Positions 16,798 through 25,814 of a stretch of DNA of 52,635 nt are shown here, one piece after another. Every line of letters begins with the position of its first letter. The stretch's first letter is position 1. The notes beneath the pieces are model-generated. The model was not told where the DNA came from, made no database searches, and worked only from the letters and a program-made list of their open reading frames with translations. A program made the position numbers and the translations under genes. Source of the DNA: Candidatus Lokiarchaeota archaeon (GTDB lineage Archaea; Asgardarchaeota; Thorarchaeia; Thorarchaeales; Thorarchaeaceae); NCBI GenBank assembly GCA_014730275.1, contig WJIL01000095.1, positions 1 to 52,635 on the forward strand. The letters run 5' to 3'.

Positions 16798-17059
16798 CTT
16801 CCACTTCCTCCAGGCGCTTTCGCTCAGGTACGGACCATTTGAGATCTATTCGCAGGCGTACAGATTGTTTTCGAAGACCTACTTCAATTCCAGTCTCAAC
16901 CGGTTCACTCAAGGGCAGCTCGATAATCCCCGATTTGAAGCTGGGCATAGGAAGTTCAAGGTCTCCTCTATCGGCTACTTGTTGAGCTATACCGCTCAAT
17001 AGTTCAGCCAAAGAGGATAGCGTTTTTTCCTCTTCGTATTCGTAGTCGTCAATTCTCAC
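16784..17059 (-). CDS. Small amphi-Trp-domain-like protein
   Basis: This 91-residue protein has a helix with SLAELLSGIAQQVADRG, then alternating hydrophobic strands (IIELPLSEPVETGIEVGLRK) ending RLRIDLKWSVPE. Two strands and a terminal W are typical of the amphi-Trp domain, a small domain of unknown function. The start is GTG at 17059. It is the first gene of the operon with the PhoU-like and antiporter genes, overlapping the former by 14 bases. A TATA-like TTTTTAAAA lies about 50 bases upstream on this strand. Confidence 0.55.
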   Translation of the reverse strand: MRIDDYEYEEEKTLSSLAELLSGIAQQVADRGDLELPMPSFKSGIIELPLSEPVETGIEVGLRKQSVRLRIDLKWSVPERKRLEEVEGGKE

Positions 17060-17269
17060 GATTCCCTATCTCCGTGGTCATTCGTTCTTGTGAAGGTACA
17101 ATTTGCCTTTTTAAAATGACTCTTATCATACGAATCACTTTACAGCGTTTTTCACACGGCATTCTTGCGTTCTGAATATGGCCAAATCAATTTTTGCTAT
17201 GAATACCATTATGCTTAATTGGAATCGCCAAGGTCCACAATCAACCAGTACCACAATCGAGGAATGACG

Positions 17270-18418
17270 ATGGGTGAAGAAAACGAAGATATGCTTGTCA
17301 CACCTTGGGAAGTGAAAGGCAAAGTTGATTATGCTCGCCTCATCGAGGAGTTTGGAACAGAACCCATCGATGATGAATTGCGGCAGCGGCTTTTTGACTT
17401 GGCCGGAGATGATCATATCCTTCTTAGAAGAAGGCTGTTCTTCTCACATCGAGACCTCGATTGGATTCTCGACGAATATGAGAAAGGCAATGAGTTTATT
17501 CTGTATACTGGTAGAGGTCCAAGTGGTCACACCCACATAGGCCATCTGGTGCCTTGGATTTTCACCAAGTGGTTACAGGAGCGGTTCGACGTTCCACTGT
17601 ATTTCCAGATTACAAACGACGAGAAGTACTTCTTCGAACAAGACCTGACATTGGATGACGTCTATCAGTTCACGTACGAAAACTCGCTTGATTTGCTTGC
17701 ATTAGGATTTGATCCCGAGAAAACATTCCTCATTGATGACATCAGACACATTGACCTACTATACGAAATAGGAGCTCGAGTAGCAAAACGCATAACCTTC
17801 TCTACTGCGCGTGCTGTATACGGATTCGATAATAGCATGAATATCGGAGGTATCTGGTACCCCGCTCTTCAAGCAGTTCCTGCGTTTCTCCACTCGGAAA
17901 TTGTAGGAAAGAAGACACCGTGTCTGATTCCGTGTGCTATTGACCAGGATCCTCATTGGAGAGTCGCCCGTGATGTTGCAGAGAAGATTGGTTACTACAA
18001 ACCAGCATCAATTCAGAACAAATTCGTCCCTGGCTTGGGAGAAGGCGGCAAAATGTCCGCCTCTGATGAGATGTCCGCTATTTACACAACTGATGAACCG
18101 AAGAAAGCCAAGAAGAAGGTCATGAATGCATTTACTGGGGGACGTGCAAGTGCTGAGGAACAGCGGAGACTGGGAGCCAATCCCGACATCTGCTCAGTGT
18201 TCAAGTACTACACTTTCCTCTTTATTGAAGATGATAACGAGTTGGCAGAAATTGAGCGTGAATGCAGAAGCGGTGATATTCTCTGCGGTGAATGCAAACA
18301 GAGACTGGCACCAATGGTTATGGAATTTCTAGAGAAGCATCAAGCGGCACGCGAAGAAATGAGGGACCGGGTAGACGAGTTCTCAGCATCAAGACTCAGA
18401 GAGAAACTACGGAAGTAG
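17270..18418 (+). CDS. trpS: Tryptophanyl-tRNA synthetase, archaeal/eukaryotic type
   Basis: This class Ic synthetase charges tRNA-Trp. The ATP site is visible as GRGPSGHTHIGHLVPW (HIGH motif) and GGKMSASDEMSA (KMSKS equivalent). The N-terminal TPWEVKGKVDYARLIEEFG is typical of the archaeal/eukaryotic family. The open frame extends back to a TTG at 17219, but ATG at 17270, seven bases after GAGG, is the better start and gives 382 residues. It is divergent from the amphi-Trp operon. Confidence 0.95.
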   Translation: MGEENEDMLVTPWEVKGKVDYARLIEEFGTEPIDDELRQRLFDLAGDDHILLRRRLFFSHRDLDWILDEYEKGNEFILYTGRGPSGHTHIGHLVPWIFTKWLQERFDVPLYFQITNDEKYFFEQDLTLDDVYQFTYENSLDLLALGFDPEKTFLIDDIRHIDLLYEIGARVAKRITFSTARAVYGFDNSMNIGGIWYPALQAVPAFLHSEIVGKKTPCLIPCAIDQDPHWRVARDVAEKIGYYKPASIQNKFVPGLGEGGKMSASDEMSAIYTTDEPKKAKKKVMNAFTGGRASAEEQRRLGANPDICSVFKYYTFLFIEDDNELAEIERECRSGDILCGECKQRLAPMVMEFLEKHQAAREEMRDRVDEFSASRLREKLRK

Positions 18419-18554
18419 TTTGTCTAGCTGTGCTCTGGTTACTCTTTTGTAGTAGTCTACTGCGAGAAACTCAGGTGAAGCTTTTAAGCTCAAAAAGACA
18501 TAGAGTTGCTGATTGAGAAGGCTTCGTCCTCAAGATTGAACAATCAGAAGATGC

Positions 18555-19547
18555 ATGAACATGTACGATCAGGAAGTGGGAGGAAGCGGGAAGATAATCA
18601 TTGCAGTGGCCGTAGTTGTTGCAGTAACAGCGGCTGGATTTGCCTTGGTTGGATTAACGAATGTAGATAATAGCGGTAATCCAACCACAACGCCTACTCA
18701 GCCTTTACCTCTCTTCGACGATGAACCAATATACATAGCAAACAACACCGATTTCGTTCACAAGGCTCAGGAACGGGGTTGGTCAGGAACCGGAACCCAG
18801 AACGATCCCTTTGTGATAAACCATGAAAACATCCAGGATCCTGCATATTGTATCCGTATAGTGGATGTGACTGCTTACTTCGTGATACGGAATTGCGTGC
18901 TTCGGTGCTTTGAACCTGGTCAGGGCATTGGAATCTATGTAAGAAATTCAACCAATGGTGTGGTTGAGTCCTGTGATGTATCGGCAGGAGTTTCTGGGGT
19001 TGAGTTGTTCCTATCCCATAACTTCGTTATCAAGAATTGCTCTGTTTTCTCTCCTATTTTTGCTGTTAACATGAGCGGATCCCATGACAATCAGATTCTT
19101 GAAAATGATATTGAATCGGATTTTTTCGCTGTTTCCGCTATTGGTAGCAATCGGTCTCTTATTCAGAATAACACCATTCACGGTATGGATGCTGGTATCG
19201 TAGCTCAGTGGTCATGGAACTCCACGGTTCGCAACAATCGAATCGAGATGAATAACACTGGCATTGATTTACAGGTGGCTTGCCACAATTGGACACTTAT
19301 CGACAACGAGGTTTCTGTTGACCGAGGTGTAGGTATTTGCATATCCGAGTCGTCGTCATTCAACAGGATTTTCGAAAATCATTTCAGTCATGTTAATGGA
19401 ACAAATGCGATTGATAACGGTATGAACAACACATGGGATGACGGAATCAACTGGGGTAATTGGTGGAGTGACTACAATGGCATAGGCGTGTATCCAATCC
19501 AAGGAACAGCAGGGAGCGTTGACCATTATCCGCGAGTACTTGAGTAA
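18555..19547 (+). CDS. NosD-like right-handed beta-helix surface protein
   Basis: The 330-residue protein has an N-terminal transmembrane anchor (IIIAVAVVVAVTAAGFALVG), a Thr/Pro linker, and a run of short repeats with the N-N-x-I/V and N-S-T-x-x-x-N patterns of parallel beta-helices of the NosD/PF05048 type. It closes with the hallmark GNWWSDYNGIGVYPIQGT...DHYP. Such proteins bind metals or polysaccharides at the surface; the ligand cannot be told from the sequence. The start is one of two close in-frame ATGs (18555 or 18561). It is convergent with the flavodoxin gene, 7 bases apart. Confidence 0.8.
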   Translation: MNMYDQEVGGSGKIIIAVAVVVAVTAAGFALVGLTNVDNSGNPTTTPTQPLPLFDDEPIYIANNTDFVHKAQERGWSGTGTQNDPFVINHENIQDPAYCIRIVDVTAYFVIRNCVLRCFEPGQGIGIYVRNSTNGVVESCDVSAGVSGVELFLSHNFVIKNCSVFSPIFAVNMSGSHDNQILENDIESDFFAVSAIGSNRSLIQNNTIHGMDAGIVAQWSWNSTVRNNRIEMNNTGIDLQVACHNWTLIDNEVSVDRGVGICISESSSFNRIFENHFSHVNGTNAIDNGMNNTWDDGINWGNWWSDYNGIGVYPIQGTAGSVDHYPRVLE

Positions 19548-19554
19548 ATTCCTA

Positions 19555-20139
19555 TCACGGCGTTGAATCTCTGGAAAAGAGATACTTTCTGAAAAATACG
19601 ATCACCCCATCTGATTCTCGTGATGACATGACTTCTTCAGCGAACAACTGGGCATGCCTCAAATCGGTTCTGTCGGGGTGTGATTTCACCAATTGCAGAT
19701 ACTTATCGAAGTTGGTTTCCTCCTTGATGATGTTGGTGTGAATGAACTCTTCTACAGGGGGCGAAGGATTTCCTAGGCATGAGAAGTACCCTTTAAAGGG
19801 AATATTCTTAGCATGGCATTCTTTCGAAAAGGTGTTGAAACACTGATTTGTCCATTCCCCTGTAGGATCTACTGTAGCGTGGGTTACGAATCCAGCAACA
19901 ACACAACCCTCTCCTACTCTCAGGTGTTTCAAGAAATCCTTGACTGGTTCAGCCACATCCCGAGAATGGCATGCTGAACCGATGAAAATTGCGTCATACT
20001 CGGTAAGCATCCCGTAGTCTTTGTCCTCTATCCTCTCAATTTGTACAGAATGTCCCTTACGAGAAACCCCGTCTCTCATGGCCATAGCTATTTTTTCTGT
20101 ATTGCCGGTTTGACTGAAGAAGGAGATGAGTATGTTCAT
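19555..20139 (-). CDS. Flavodoxin-like protein
   Basis: The 194-residue protein begins with the FMN phosphate-binding loop SFFSQTGNTEKIAMAM. A second loop follows (IFIGSACHSRDVAEPVKDFL), as does a C-terminal extension with several Cys and His (CFNTFSKECHAKNIPFKGYF, then SCLGN). The extension is longer than in a minimal flavodoxin. It may be an electron carrier or an NAD(P)H-FMN reductase-like protein; partners are not apparent nearby. Confidence 0.8.
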   Translation of the reverse strand: MNILISFFSQTGNTEKIAMAMRDGVSRKGHSVQIERIEDKDYGMLTEYDAIFIGSACHSRDVAEPVKDFLKHLRVGEGCVVAGFVTHATVDPTGEWTNQCFNTFSKECHAKNIPFKGYFSCLGNPSPPVEEFIHTNIIKEETNFDKYLQLVKSHPDRTDLRHAQLFAEEVMSSRESDGVIVFFRKYLFSRDSTP

Positions 20140-20353
20140 GTTGTTTCACAATGTTAGTGATGTCTAACGAGTCGTGATTGGTTGCCTTAAAACGGTATAG
20201 TTGAAACCAAGCTTTCCTGGGATTTGCTTTAGAAAGGCCTCCCTTTGTGTTCTTCCGTTGAAATCCCCCCAGAACACGCTCTGTATATCACCAGAATGTA
20301 TAATAGATTATCACGAGACCACAGCCTAATAATGCGATTACGGAGGACACCAA

Positions 20354-21376
20354 GTGGCATCTGAATCACCATCAATGTTCAAGTGCCCAGTGTGCAACGC
20401 CAATGTCAAGGTCGGTCCTGATGACGTAATTATCACCTGCACGTACTGCGGTAGCACCACAACTATCGAAGGCAAAGAGGTAGGCGATCACCTGATGCAG
20501 GTTGGCGTTCCAGCAGAGAAGCGTGTTGAACGATTCCGCAAGTTTCTAGATGACAATAAGGGAATCAACACCGCTCTCGTTACCGATTCAAAAGTTGCCG
20601 AGAATACGATAATATTCGTTCCTGTATGGAGCACGAATGTAAAGGCTGATTCTTGGTACAAAGGCTACAAGACTGTACAAGTACCTGTAGAAAGACAGGA
20701 GACGTACACAGATAGCGATGGAAATCGGCGCACTCGGACACGAACGGAGTACAAAACCGGATACGTTCCGGTTCAAGACGAAATCCACACAAACACAACG
20801 GAGCGCCTGCTGGCAAGAAAAGGCGCACGGACCTATGGTCTTGAGCAATATTTGGACAAGATAGAGCTGAAGGACACGGAGCAATACAACTTCGAGAAAA
20901 TCAAGGATCTGGAACCGGACATCCTGAATGCGGAAATCGGTCAAGACGAATTCGAGACTGCCATGCATGGCCGGGTAGCAGATCGCCATCGTGAACAAGC
21001 TCGGAGTGGATTGACTGAGCTGTTTGATTGTCGTACCGAGACGTCAATCTCTGGAACGACTTATCTTCAAGCACCCTTTGCACTGATTCGATACAAATTC
21101 GAAGGCGATCTCTACAAGTGTGCTATTGACGGTCACAGTGGCGATGTTGTTCTTGGCGAAATACCGATAACCAAAGCACAGCGAGCGCTCTGGACTATCG
21201 TTGGTCTCATTGGAACAGTCATAGGTGGAGCTGGTGGACAGTTTGCCTATTGGGGTTTCTTATTCGATACAACGAACTTCCTGCTCGGCGGTATTCTAGC
21301 TGCGATTGTCGGCGTTGTCATGGCCTTCTTCGGGTTTAGGACGTTACTGATGACACAAAGGGAGAAGGAGGGGTAG
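20354..21376 (+). CDS. Zinc-ribbon membrane protein, first of a pair
   Basis: The start is GTG at 20354 behind GGAGG. The 340 residues have an N-terminal zinc ribbon (CPVCNANV...CTYCGSTT, two C-x2-C pairs), a middle region with strands around an F-V-P-V-W motif, a charged segment rich in Thr and Arg, and two C-terminal hydrophobic helices (LWTIVGLIGTVIGGAGG, and FLLGGILAAIVGVVMAFFGF) with a short charged tail. The bulk would face the cytosol. It is paralogous to the next gene, which starts 2 bases after its stop. I do not know the function; membrane-linked protein binding is a guess. Confidence 0.8.
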   Translation: MASESPSMFKCPVCNANVKVGPDDVIITCTYCGSTTTIEGKEVGDHLMQVGVPAEKRVERFRKFLDDNKGINTALVTDSKVAENTIIFVPVWSTNVKADSWYKGYKTVQVPVERQETYTDSDGNRRTRTRTEYKTGYVPVQDEIHTNTTERLLARKGARTYGLEQYLDKIELKDTEQYNFEKIKDLEPDILNAEIGQDEFETAMHGRVADRHREQARSGLTELFDCRTETSISGTTYLQAPFALIRYKFEGDLYKCAIDGHSGDVVLGEIPITKAQRALWTIVGLIGTVIGGAGGQFAYWGFLFDTTNFLLGGILAAIVGVVMAFFGFRTLLMTQREKEG

Positions 21377-21378
21377 AA

Positions 21379-22338
21379 ATGGCAAGATGTGCATTTTGTG
21401 ATGCAGATTTCGAAGCTGGTCGTGGAGACGTTCTGCTAGTTTGTCCCTACTGTGGAACAGCTCAGACTGAGGCAGGCGCGAAGTTCGAGGAGCATTATAT
21501 GATTCGGGTCCACTTTGGCCAAGCTGAGGCGCAACGGACACTTCTGGATTGGTGTTCTAAGCAATTAGGAGCTCCGCAGGACTTGCCTGTACGGGCTGAT
21601 TTCTTGAAATACAAGCTGAAATTCTACCCATTCTGGATTAGCAGGATTGACGCTCATACGGAGTACTCTGGTCTTGGAAAAGATGCCCGCTTCCATGGTC
21701 CCTGGCCGCAACGGCCCGGAGCCTACAAGCATATTGATTTCTACCACAAACCAGAGTCCGGCGAATTCACTCGCAGGCACGAGATCAGTATTCCTGGTGT
21801 TCCAAATATCGATGAAGACATACGTGATTTCCCGATTCCAACTCGGGCAAAGGAGTACTTCAGTCATGCTCACGCTGAGGAGTATGATGGGGAGGTACTG
21901 CACAGCAAGGTCGATGAACCATCAGCCAAATCCAAGGCAAAGGAAATCGCTCATCAGAAGCAGACAGCTCTCATCATGGACGAAGTCGACAAAATCGAGT
22001 CACGTAATGAAAACTTGGAAGTAGGCGAGACATTTTTGATTCATGTGCCTGTTTGGAAGCTACAGTATCGTTACGGCAACAGCAAGTACGACGCCCACGT
22101 TGCTGCTGCAACCGGGTACGTGATTGAGAGCGAGTATCCCCGGTCCCGTGCTTTCAGGGCGATGGGTATCGGTTTTGGTATTTTGCTTCTCCTCGCAGGA
22201 ATTGGCCTGATCTCAATGGCTTATTTCTTGAACCTCCTGATTGGAGCAGGCTATGTGTCAGGTAGCATCCTCACAGTACTGGGCCTGATGCTACTGTACA
22301 AGGGAGTCTCGAGGAAAGAGGCCAAAGAGGAACTGTAG
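21379..22338 (+). CDS. Zinc-ribbon membrane protein, second of a pair
   Basis: The 319-residue paralog of the preceding gene has a zinc ribbon at residues 4-30 (CAFCDADF...CPYCGTAQ), a middle region repeating the F-Y-P-F-W and H-V-P-V-W patterns, and two C-terminal transmembrane helices (GIGFGILLLLAGIGLISMAY, then a second). Its ribosome site (GGAGGGG) lies within the upstream gene, so the two are translationally coupled and probably work together, perhaps as a heterodimer. A UUCG-capped terminator hairpin follows. Confidence 0.8.
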   Translation: MARCAFCDADFEAGRGDVLLVCPYCGTAQTEAGAKFEEHYMIRVHFGQAEAQRTLLDWCSKQLGAPQDLPVRADFLKYKLKFYPFWISRIDAHTEYSGLGKDARFHGPWPQRPGAYKHIDFYHKPESGEFTRRHEISIPGVPNIDEDIRDFPIPTRAKEYFSHAHAEEYDGEVLHSKVDEPSAKSKAKEIAHQKQTALIMDEVDKIESRNENLEVGETFLIHVPVWKLQYRYGNSKYDAHVAAATGYVIESEYPRSRAFRAMGIGFGILLLLAGIGLISMAYFLNLLIGAGYVSGSILTVLGLMLLYKGVSRKEAKEEL

Positions 22339-22349
22339 AGAAGAACTAG

Positions 22350-22379
22350 GAGGGCTTCGGCCCTCTTCTTATTCTTTTT
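22350..22379 (+). terminator. UUCG-loop hairpin plus T-tract between convergent genes
   Basis: A perfect 6-bp stem, GAGGGC-TTCG-GCCCTC, closes the zinc-ribbon operon and is followed by TTCTTATTCTTTTT. On the minus strand the same hairpin lies just beyond the NreA-like gene and could serve both. Confidence 0.8.
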
Positions 22380-23522
22380 CTATGCCAGTATCGCAACTGT
22401 TTCTGTTGCATCATCAAAAACGCTGAATGGTAATGAAGATTCCCAGACTCTGGGATTTGGTGAAAGAATACCTTTCAAGAGCTCCGAATCTGTCTGACCC
22501 AAACCTACCCGAATGCGTTCAGAAGCGAGAGCTTTCTTGACTCCCTCTCTAGCAATCCATGGACCCAGAGTATTGTTGCGAGCATTGCTTGAAGAGTGGA
22601 AAATCGTGATGTGGGCCTTTACCCCATTGGCTAGAAGATATCTGTATGCTGAGTATCGGGCATGATCAGCATAGAGCGAAGATTTCGCATCGGAAGCCGG
22701 CCTCCTATCACCCTCAAGAGAATATCCTTGGTCTGTACCTGATGGTTTTGTATCCATTCTCAGATAGTCAACCGTGGGTTCTCCTGGGCGCAGAAGGATT
22801 GTGAACTTGTCGGTAAAGAGAGTTGAAGAGAATACAGCTCTTCCGTTTACTATGGGTTTTTCTGCTAGCTCAAGTACAGTGTGGTTGATGAAAGCATCAA
22901 TCGTGGCCTTATAGGCTCCTCTCGTGGTGATGATTCTACGGTTTTTGATTTTGCCTAGGAGACCAACGGCCATGAGACGGGCAGCTTGATCAAGAGAGTA
23001 GTCATATTCGAGCAGTTGCCAAACCCCTTGCGCGGCCGGGATATCCTTTTGGGTGATAGCTTCTGCAACTCTGCTGATTTGTGGATCAGATATGACTTCA
23101 AGGGAATCTACAGATACTTCTGCTCCTGAAGGCAATTGCCCGGGATTAGTAAGGAGATTAGTTGGAGGAAGTCCGTTGCTTGTTATCTGCAATGCCACCG
23201 GAGAAACGCTTAGGGCGATCTGCTGGATTTTCTCAACAGTTTCAGACGGTTCCATCCTTCTAGCATCGAGAGGGACCTTCAGCTGGTATAGGCGGCGTCG
23301 CATTGAGAGAATGGCGTTTTTGGCAAGTCCTCCCCAGCACTCGGGGTGGTCAAAAAGAGAAAGATGCTCAGAAGGAGAAGAAGACGCCAGAATACTAGCT
23401 GTGACGGTAGGGTATCTGCTTGACTCAATAAGGATGCCTGGTGGAGTGAAAAGACTGGTAGATTCTCTACCTTCCACAGGCTCAATTTGAATCTGTGTTT
23501 GCAGTGTCTTACCGGTTGACAT
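22380..23522 (-). CDS. Divergent NreA-like DNA-repair family protein
   Basis: The 380-residue protein keeps several landmarks of the archaeal NreA family, PCNA-associated proteins implicated in DNA-damage repair. LLGKIKNRRIITTRGAYKAT corresponds to the NreA LLG...RRLVPTR segment. Others are FTILLRPGE, the YADHARYSAYRYLLANGV stretch, and GPWIAREGVKKAL (NreA W.VRE.V). The N-terminal SLFTPPGILIESSRYPTV resembles the NreA F.G.SPP...GYP region. The Cys zinc finger that many NreA proteins carry at the N-terminus is missing, and the C-terminus (VFDDATETVAILA) has no PCNA-interaction motif. It is probably a divergent relative whose role may differ. Confidence 0.6.
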   Translation of the reverse strand: MSTGKTLQTQIQIEPVEGRESTSLFTPPGILIESSRYPTVTASILASSSPSEHLSLFDHPECWGGLAKNAILSMRRRLYQLKVPLDARRMEPSETVEKIQQIALSVSPVALQITSNGLPPTNLLTNPGQLPSGAEVSVDSLEVISDPQISRVAEAITQKDIPAAQGVWQLLEYDYSLDQAARLMAVGLLGKIKNRRIITTRGAYKATIDAFINHTVLELAEKPIVNGRAVFSSTLFTDKFTILLRPGEPTVDYLRMDTKPSGTDQGYSLEGDRRPASDAKSSLYADHARYSAYRYLLANGVKAHITIFHSSSNARNNTLGPWIAREGVKKALASERIRVGLGQTDSELLKGILSPNPRVWESSLPFSVFDDATETVAILA

Positions 23523-23716
23523 ACGGATTCCTCCTTGTTGGGGTAGACCTACACTAATTCAATGAACAACTATTCTATTTGCCTTCTGTAACCTGTTTCT
23601 CTATGTAAACAAACAAAGAGCGAGAGGAGGGGGTTGACCGAAAGTATTATGCCAGTATTATGTCTCGGAAAGCTTTAATCGTGGGAAGGTCTATCTTATT
23701 GTCAGGCGGGTCTATT

Positions 23717-24193
23717 ATGAGTGAAGATAGCTCAAAGGCTAACTGGGTCAAAGAACAGGTCGCATCGTACCTAGATCTTCTGGATATGAAGCATTCGTGG
23801 AATGATGATAAACGAGAGTTTGAGCTCCTTTTCAAAGAACGGAAGGACAACCTCCCGGCTAGCCCAATGGTCACGGAAGAAGAGGACCATTTCCGTTACA
23901 AAATCAAGGTATTGCTAAGCGAAAAATGGGTTCAGGTTTATTGCGATGTGTATCCACTTAACAAAATACCTGAGGAAAAGAAAACCGAGATACTTCTGGA
24001 TCTTTTAGGAGCGAATAGGAAGTATGCAGAAGTCTGCTTTGACTACGATGAAAAACGGCAAATCATCGGCTCCTCGCAGGAGATGATGGTACAAGGACTG
24101 AACTTCGATGCGTTCAGGGAGGAATTTCTTGCTGTACCCTGGGCTGTAAAGAGATTCTGGGCTGAAATCGCCAAGAAACATGACTTGGAATAG
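23717..24193 (+). CDS. Small alpha/beta protein, YbjN / secretion-chaperone-like fold
   Basis: The open frame extends back to 23660, but ATG at 23717 behind AGGCGGG is preferred. The TATA-like GCTTTAAT near 23682 lies about 30 bases before it, implying a very short leader. The 158 residues start with a helix (SKANWVKEQVASYLDLLDM), then strands (REFELLFKE; FRYKIKVLLSEKWVQVYCDV), then helices, an arrangement like YbjN or CesT-type chaperones. Fold assignment is by pattern only and function is unknown. Confidence 0.6.
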   Translation: MSEDSSKANWVKEQVASYLDLLDMKHSWNDDKREFELLFKERKDNLPASPMVTEEEDHFRYKIKVLLSEKWVQVYCDVYPLNKIPEEKKTEILLDLLGANRKYAEVCFDYDEKRQIIGSSQEMMVQGLNFDAFREEFLAVPWAVKRFWAEIAKKHDLE

Positions 24194-24204
24194 GCGGTAG
24201 TTTC

Positions 24205-25401
24205 TCAGATCGTCTCTTTTACCCTAATGAGAAGCTCCTGATAGAGTTTTTCAGGATCTTCCACCGATTGAAAACCTCCAGTGTATATTTCTCCTCGCCC
24301 GCCTCCTTTACCTTCCAATGAATCAACGATATCCCCCATGTAGACACAAGCTTCTTCTAGTCCCACCGACCGAACGACTAGGTATGAAGTTTCACCTGGT
24401 GAGAAGAGCAGTACGAGAGCTGGTTCATCACGTTCAAGATTTAGAGCCGCCTCTCGAAGCGCCTTTGTATCGAAGCCGGGTAGCGAATCGTGATAGATGG
24501 TGACATCATCAGCTGTATGAATTCGAACGGAATGATCTATTCCCGATTTGATTTTCTCTAACATCTTTTCATGATTTGCCTGCAGAACTGAATACTTGTC
24601 CAAGATATGTCCGAGTTGCTCCATCTCAAATGGAACCTGCTCCGTTCTTGTGAGTGCAAGATTATACGTCTTTGTGAGTTCTTCGATGGCATTGGACCCT
24701 GTCAGAAATGCAATTTCTGTTCTGTTATTGGATGAAGTATAATCTACAATCTTGAAGACTTCGATTTCTTCTGTGTTTCTTACATGTGTCCCCGAACATG
24801 CAGACTCATCATGACTTCCAATACTGACAACTCGAAGCTTTTCGTGTTTCTCTAAGGCACCTTCTCTTGCCCTTGTGCCTTCATCCACTTCCTTTGATTC
24901 AACCAGTTCTGTAGTCACTTCGAGCCCTTTTTCGATAAGCTGTTGCACTCGCCTTTCAGCTGCGAGCAAATCTTGGTGTTCAATCTCCGATCCTTGGAGT
25001 GTCAAGTTCGCTTTCTTTCCATCGATCCACAACTCGCATACGCTGAGGCTGGGGGACCTCTGTAACAACTGAGAAACAAAGAGGTGCTCTGCAGTGTGAT
25101 TCTTCATCATTGAGTATCTCCAATTCCAATCAATGACCAAGATGTATTGCTTGTCTACAGCAGGCACTTGATTTGCAATCAGGACAGTTTGGGTTCCTTC
25201 TAATTTGGTATCGAAAAACTGGATTTCTGCCGTATCTCCAGTCAATAGCCCTCTGTCTCCAGCCTGCCCTCCACTAGCTGGACGTGCAACCGGCTTATCG
25301 ATTGTGATTTCAGCTACTTCGTTTTTTTCAATAACACTGAGAACAGTTACTTCAAATTCAGTTTGGTACGGATTGCTCCAGTACAGAGGAGTGTTTTCCA
25401 T
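24205..25401 (-). CDS. alaX: Alanyl-tRNA editing protein AlaX (long form)
   Basis: It hydrolyses mischarged Ser- or Gly-tRNA-Ala in trans. The 398-residue length from ATG 25401 and the presence of a C-terminal DHHA1-type region (EGKGGGRGEIYTGGFQ) make it the long AlaX form. The zinc site is visible as NHTAEHLFVSQLLQ (H-x3-H) and SACSGTHVRN (C-x3-H). An upstream in-frame GTG at 25410 is possible, but a GGTGA ribosome site just before 25401 favours the ATG. It is divergent from the TPR-Ig gene, with a TATA-like TATTTTATGAG on its own strand about 25-30 bases upstream. Confidence 0.9.
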   Translation of the reverse strand: MENTPLYWSNPYQTEFEVTVLSVIEKNEVAEITIDKPVARPASGGQAGDRGLLTGDTAEIQFFDTKLEGTQTVLIANQVPAVDKQYILVIDWNWRYSMMKNHTAEHLFVSQLLQRSPSLSVCELWIDGKKANLTLQGSEIEHQDLLAAERRVQQLIEKGLEVTTELVESKEVDEGTRAREGALEKHEKLRVVSIGSHDESACSGTHVRNTEEIEVFKIVDYTSSNNRTEIAFLTGSNAIEELTKTYNLALTRTEQVPFEMEQLGHILDKYSVLQANHEKMLEKIKSGIDHSVRIHTADDVTIYHDSLPGFDTKALREAALNLERDEPALVLLFSPGETSYLVVRSVGLEEACVYMGDIVDSLEGKGGGRGEIYTGGFQSVEDPEKLYQELLIRVKETI

Positions 25402-25410
25402 GCTAATCAC

Positions 25411-25460
25411 CAGAGGTATCTCTCATAAAATACCGTGCATATTCGAATCTAACGGAAGCC
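25411..25460 (+). repeat. Copy A of a 50-bp direct repeat, beside the alaX start
   Basis: It aligns without gaps to 25749-25798, with 38 of 50 identical bases. Shared blocks are CAGAGG, CTCATAAAA, CTAACGGAAG-like and the surrounding spacing. It lies directly upstream of alaX and includes a TATA-like element on either strand. Nothing else is recognised in the roughly 290 bases between the copies. Confidence 0.6.
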
Positions 25461-25748
25461 TAGACCACTGATTAATTCAGCCATGATGAACAAAAACTTC
25501 ATTTTGGGCTGAATCATCTTCGTACTGCCCGTTTCTGGGTAAATCAAATCGGTTAGAAGCGGTATGTTGTTTGGGGATGTGTATGAAGGTGTATGTCACT
25601 GGTAAAGTCTTTACCGCTTTTGACTAAACATTATCTGAAAGCTAATTACCCGCAATTAACGTGATAAACATTAAACAGAGCCGAGCCCTTCCCATTGAGT
25701 TCATATGGATTCATCCAATACGACAGAAAATGCTCTATGTATATTTCG

Positions 25749-25798
25749 CAGAGGCGTAACTCATAAAACAGCATACATACTCGAAGGTAACGGAAGGC
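25749..25798 (+). repeat. Copy B of the 50-bp direct repeat, promoter of the TPR-Ig gene
   Basis: The second copy lies 17 bases before the ATG at 25815 in the same orientation as copy A. ACTCATAAAAC (25769-25779) is a good TATA candidate, giving a leader of about 15-20 bases that includes GGAG at 25801. Confidence 0.6.
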
Positions 25799-25814
25799 AC
25801 GGAGAAGAGAATCG

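Noticed and set aside
25441-25451. TTCGAATC near 25442 as a tRNA T-loop
   Set aside because: No acceptor, anticodon or D-arm pairing could be built around it; the bases belong to the direct repeat.
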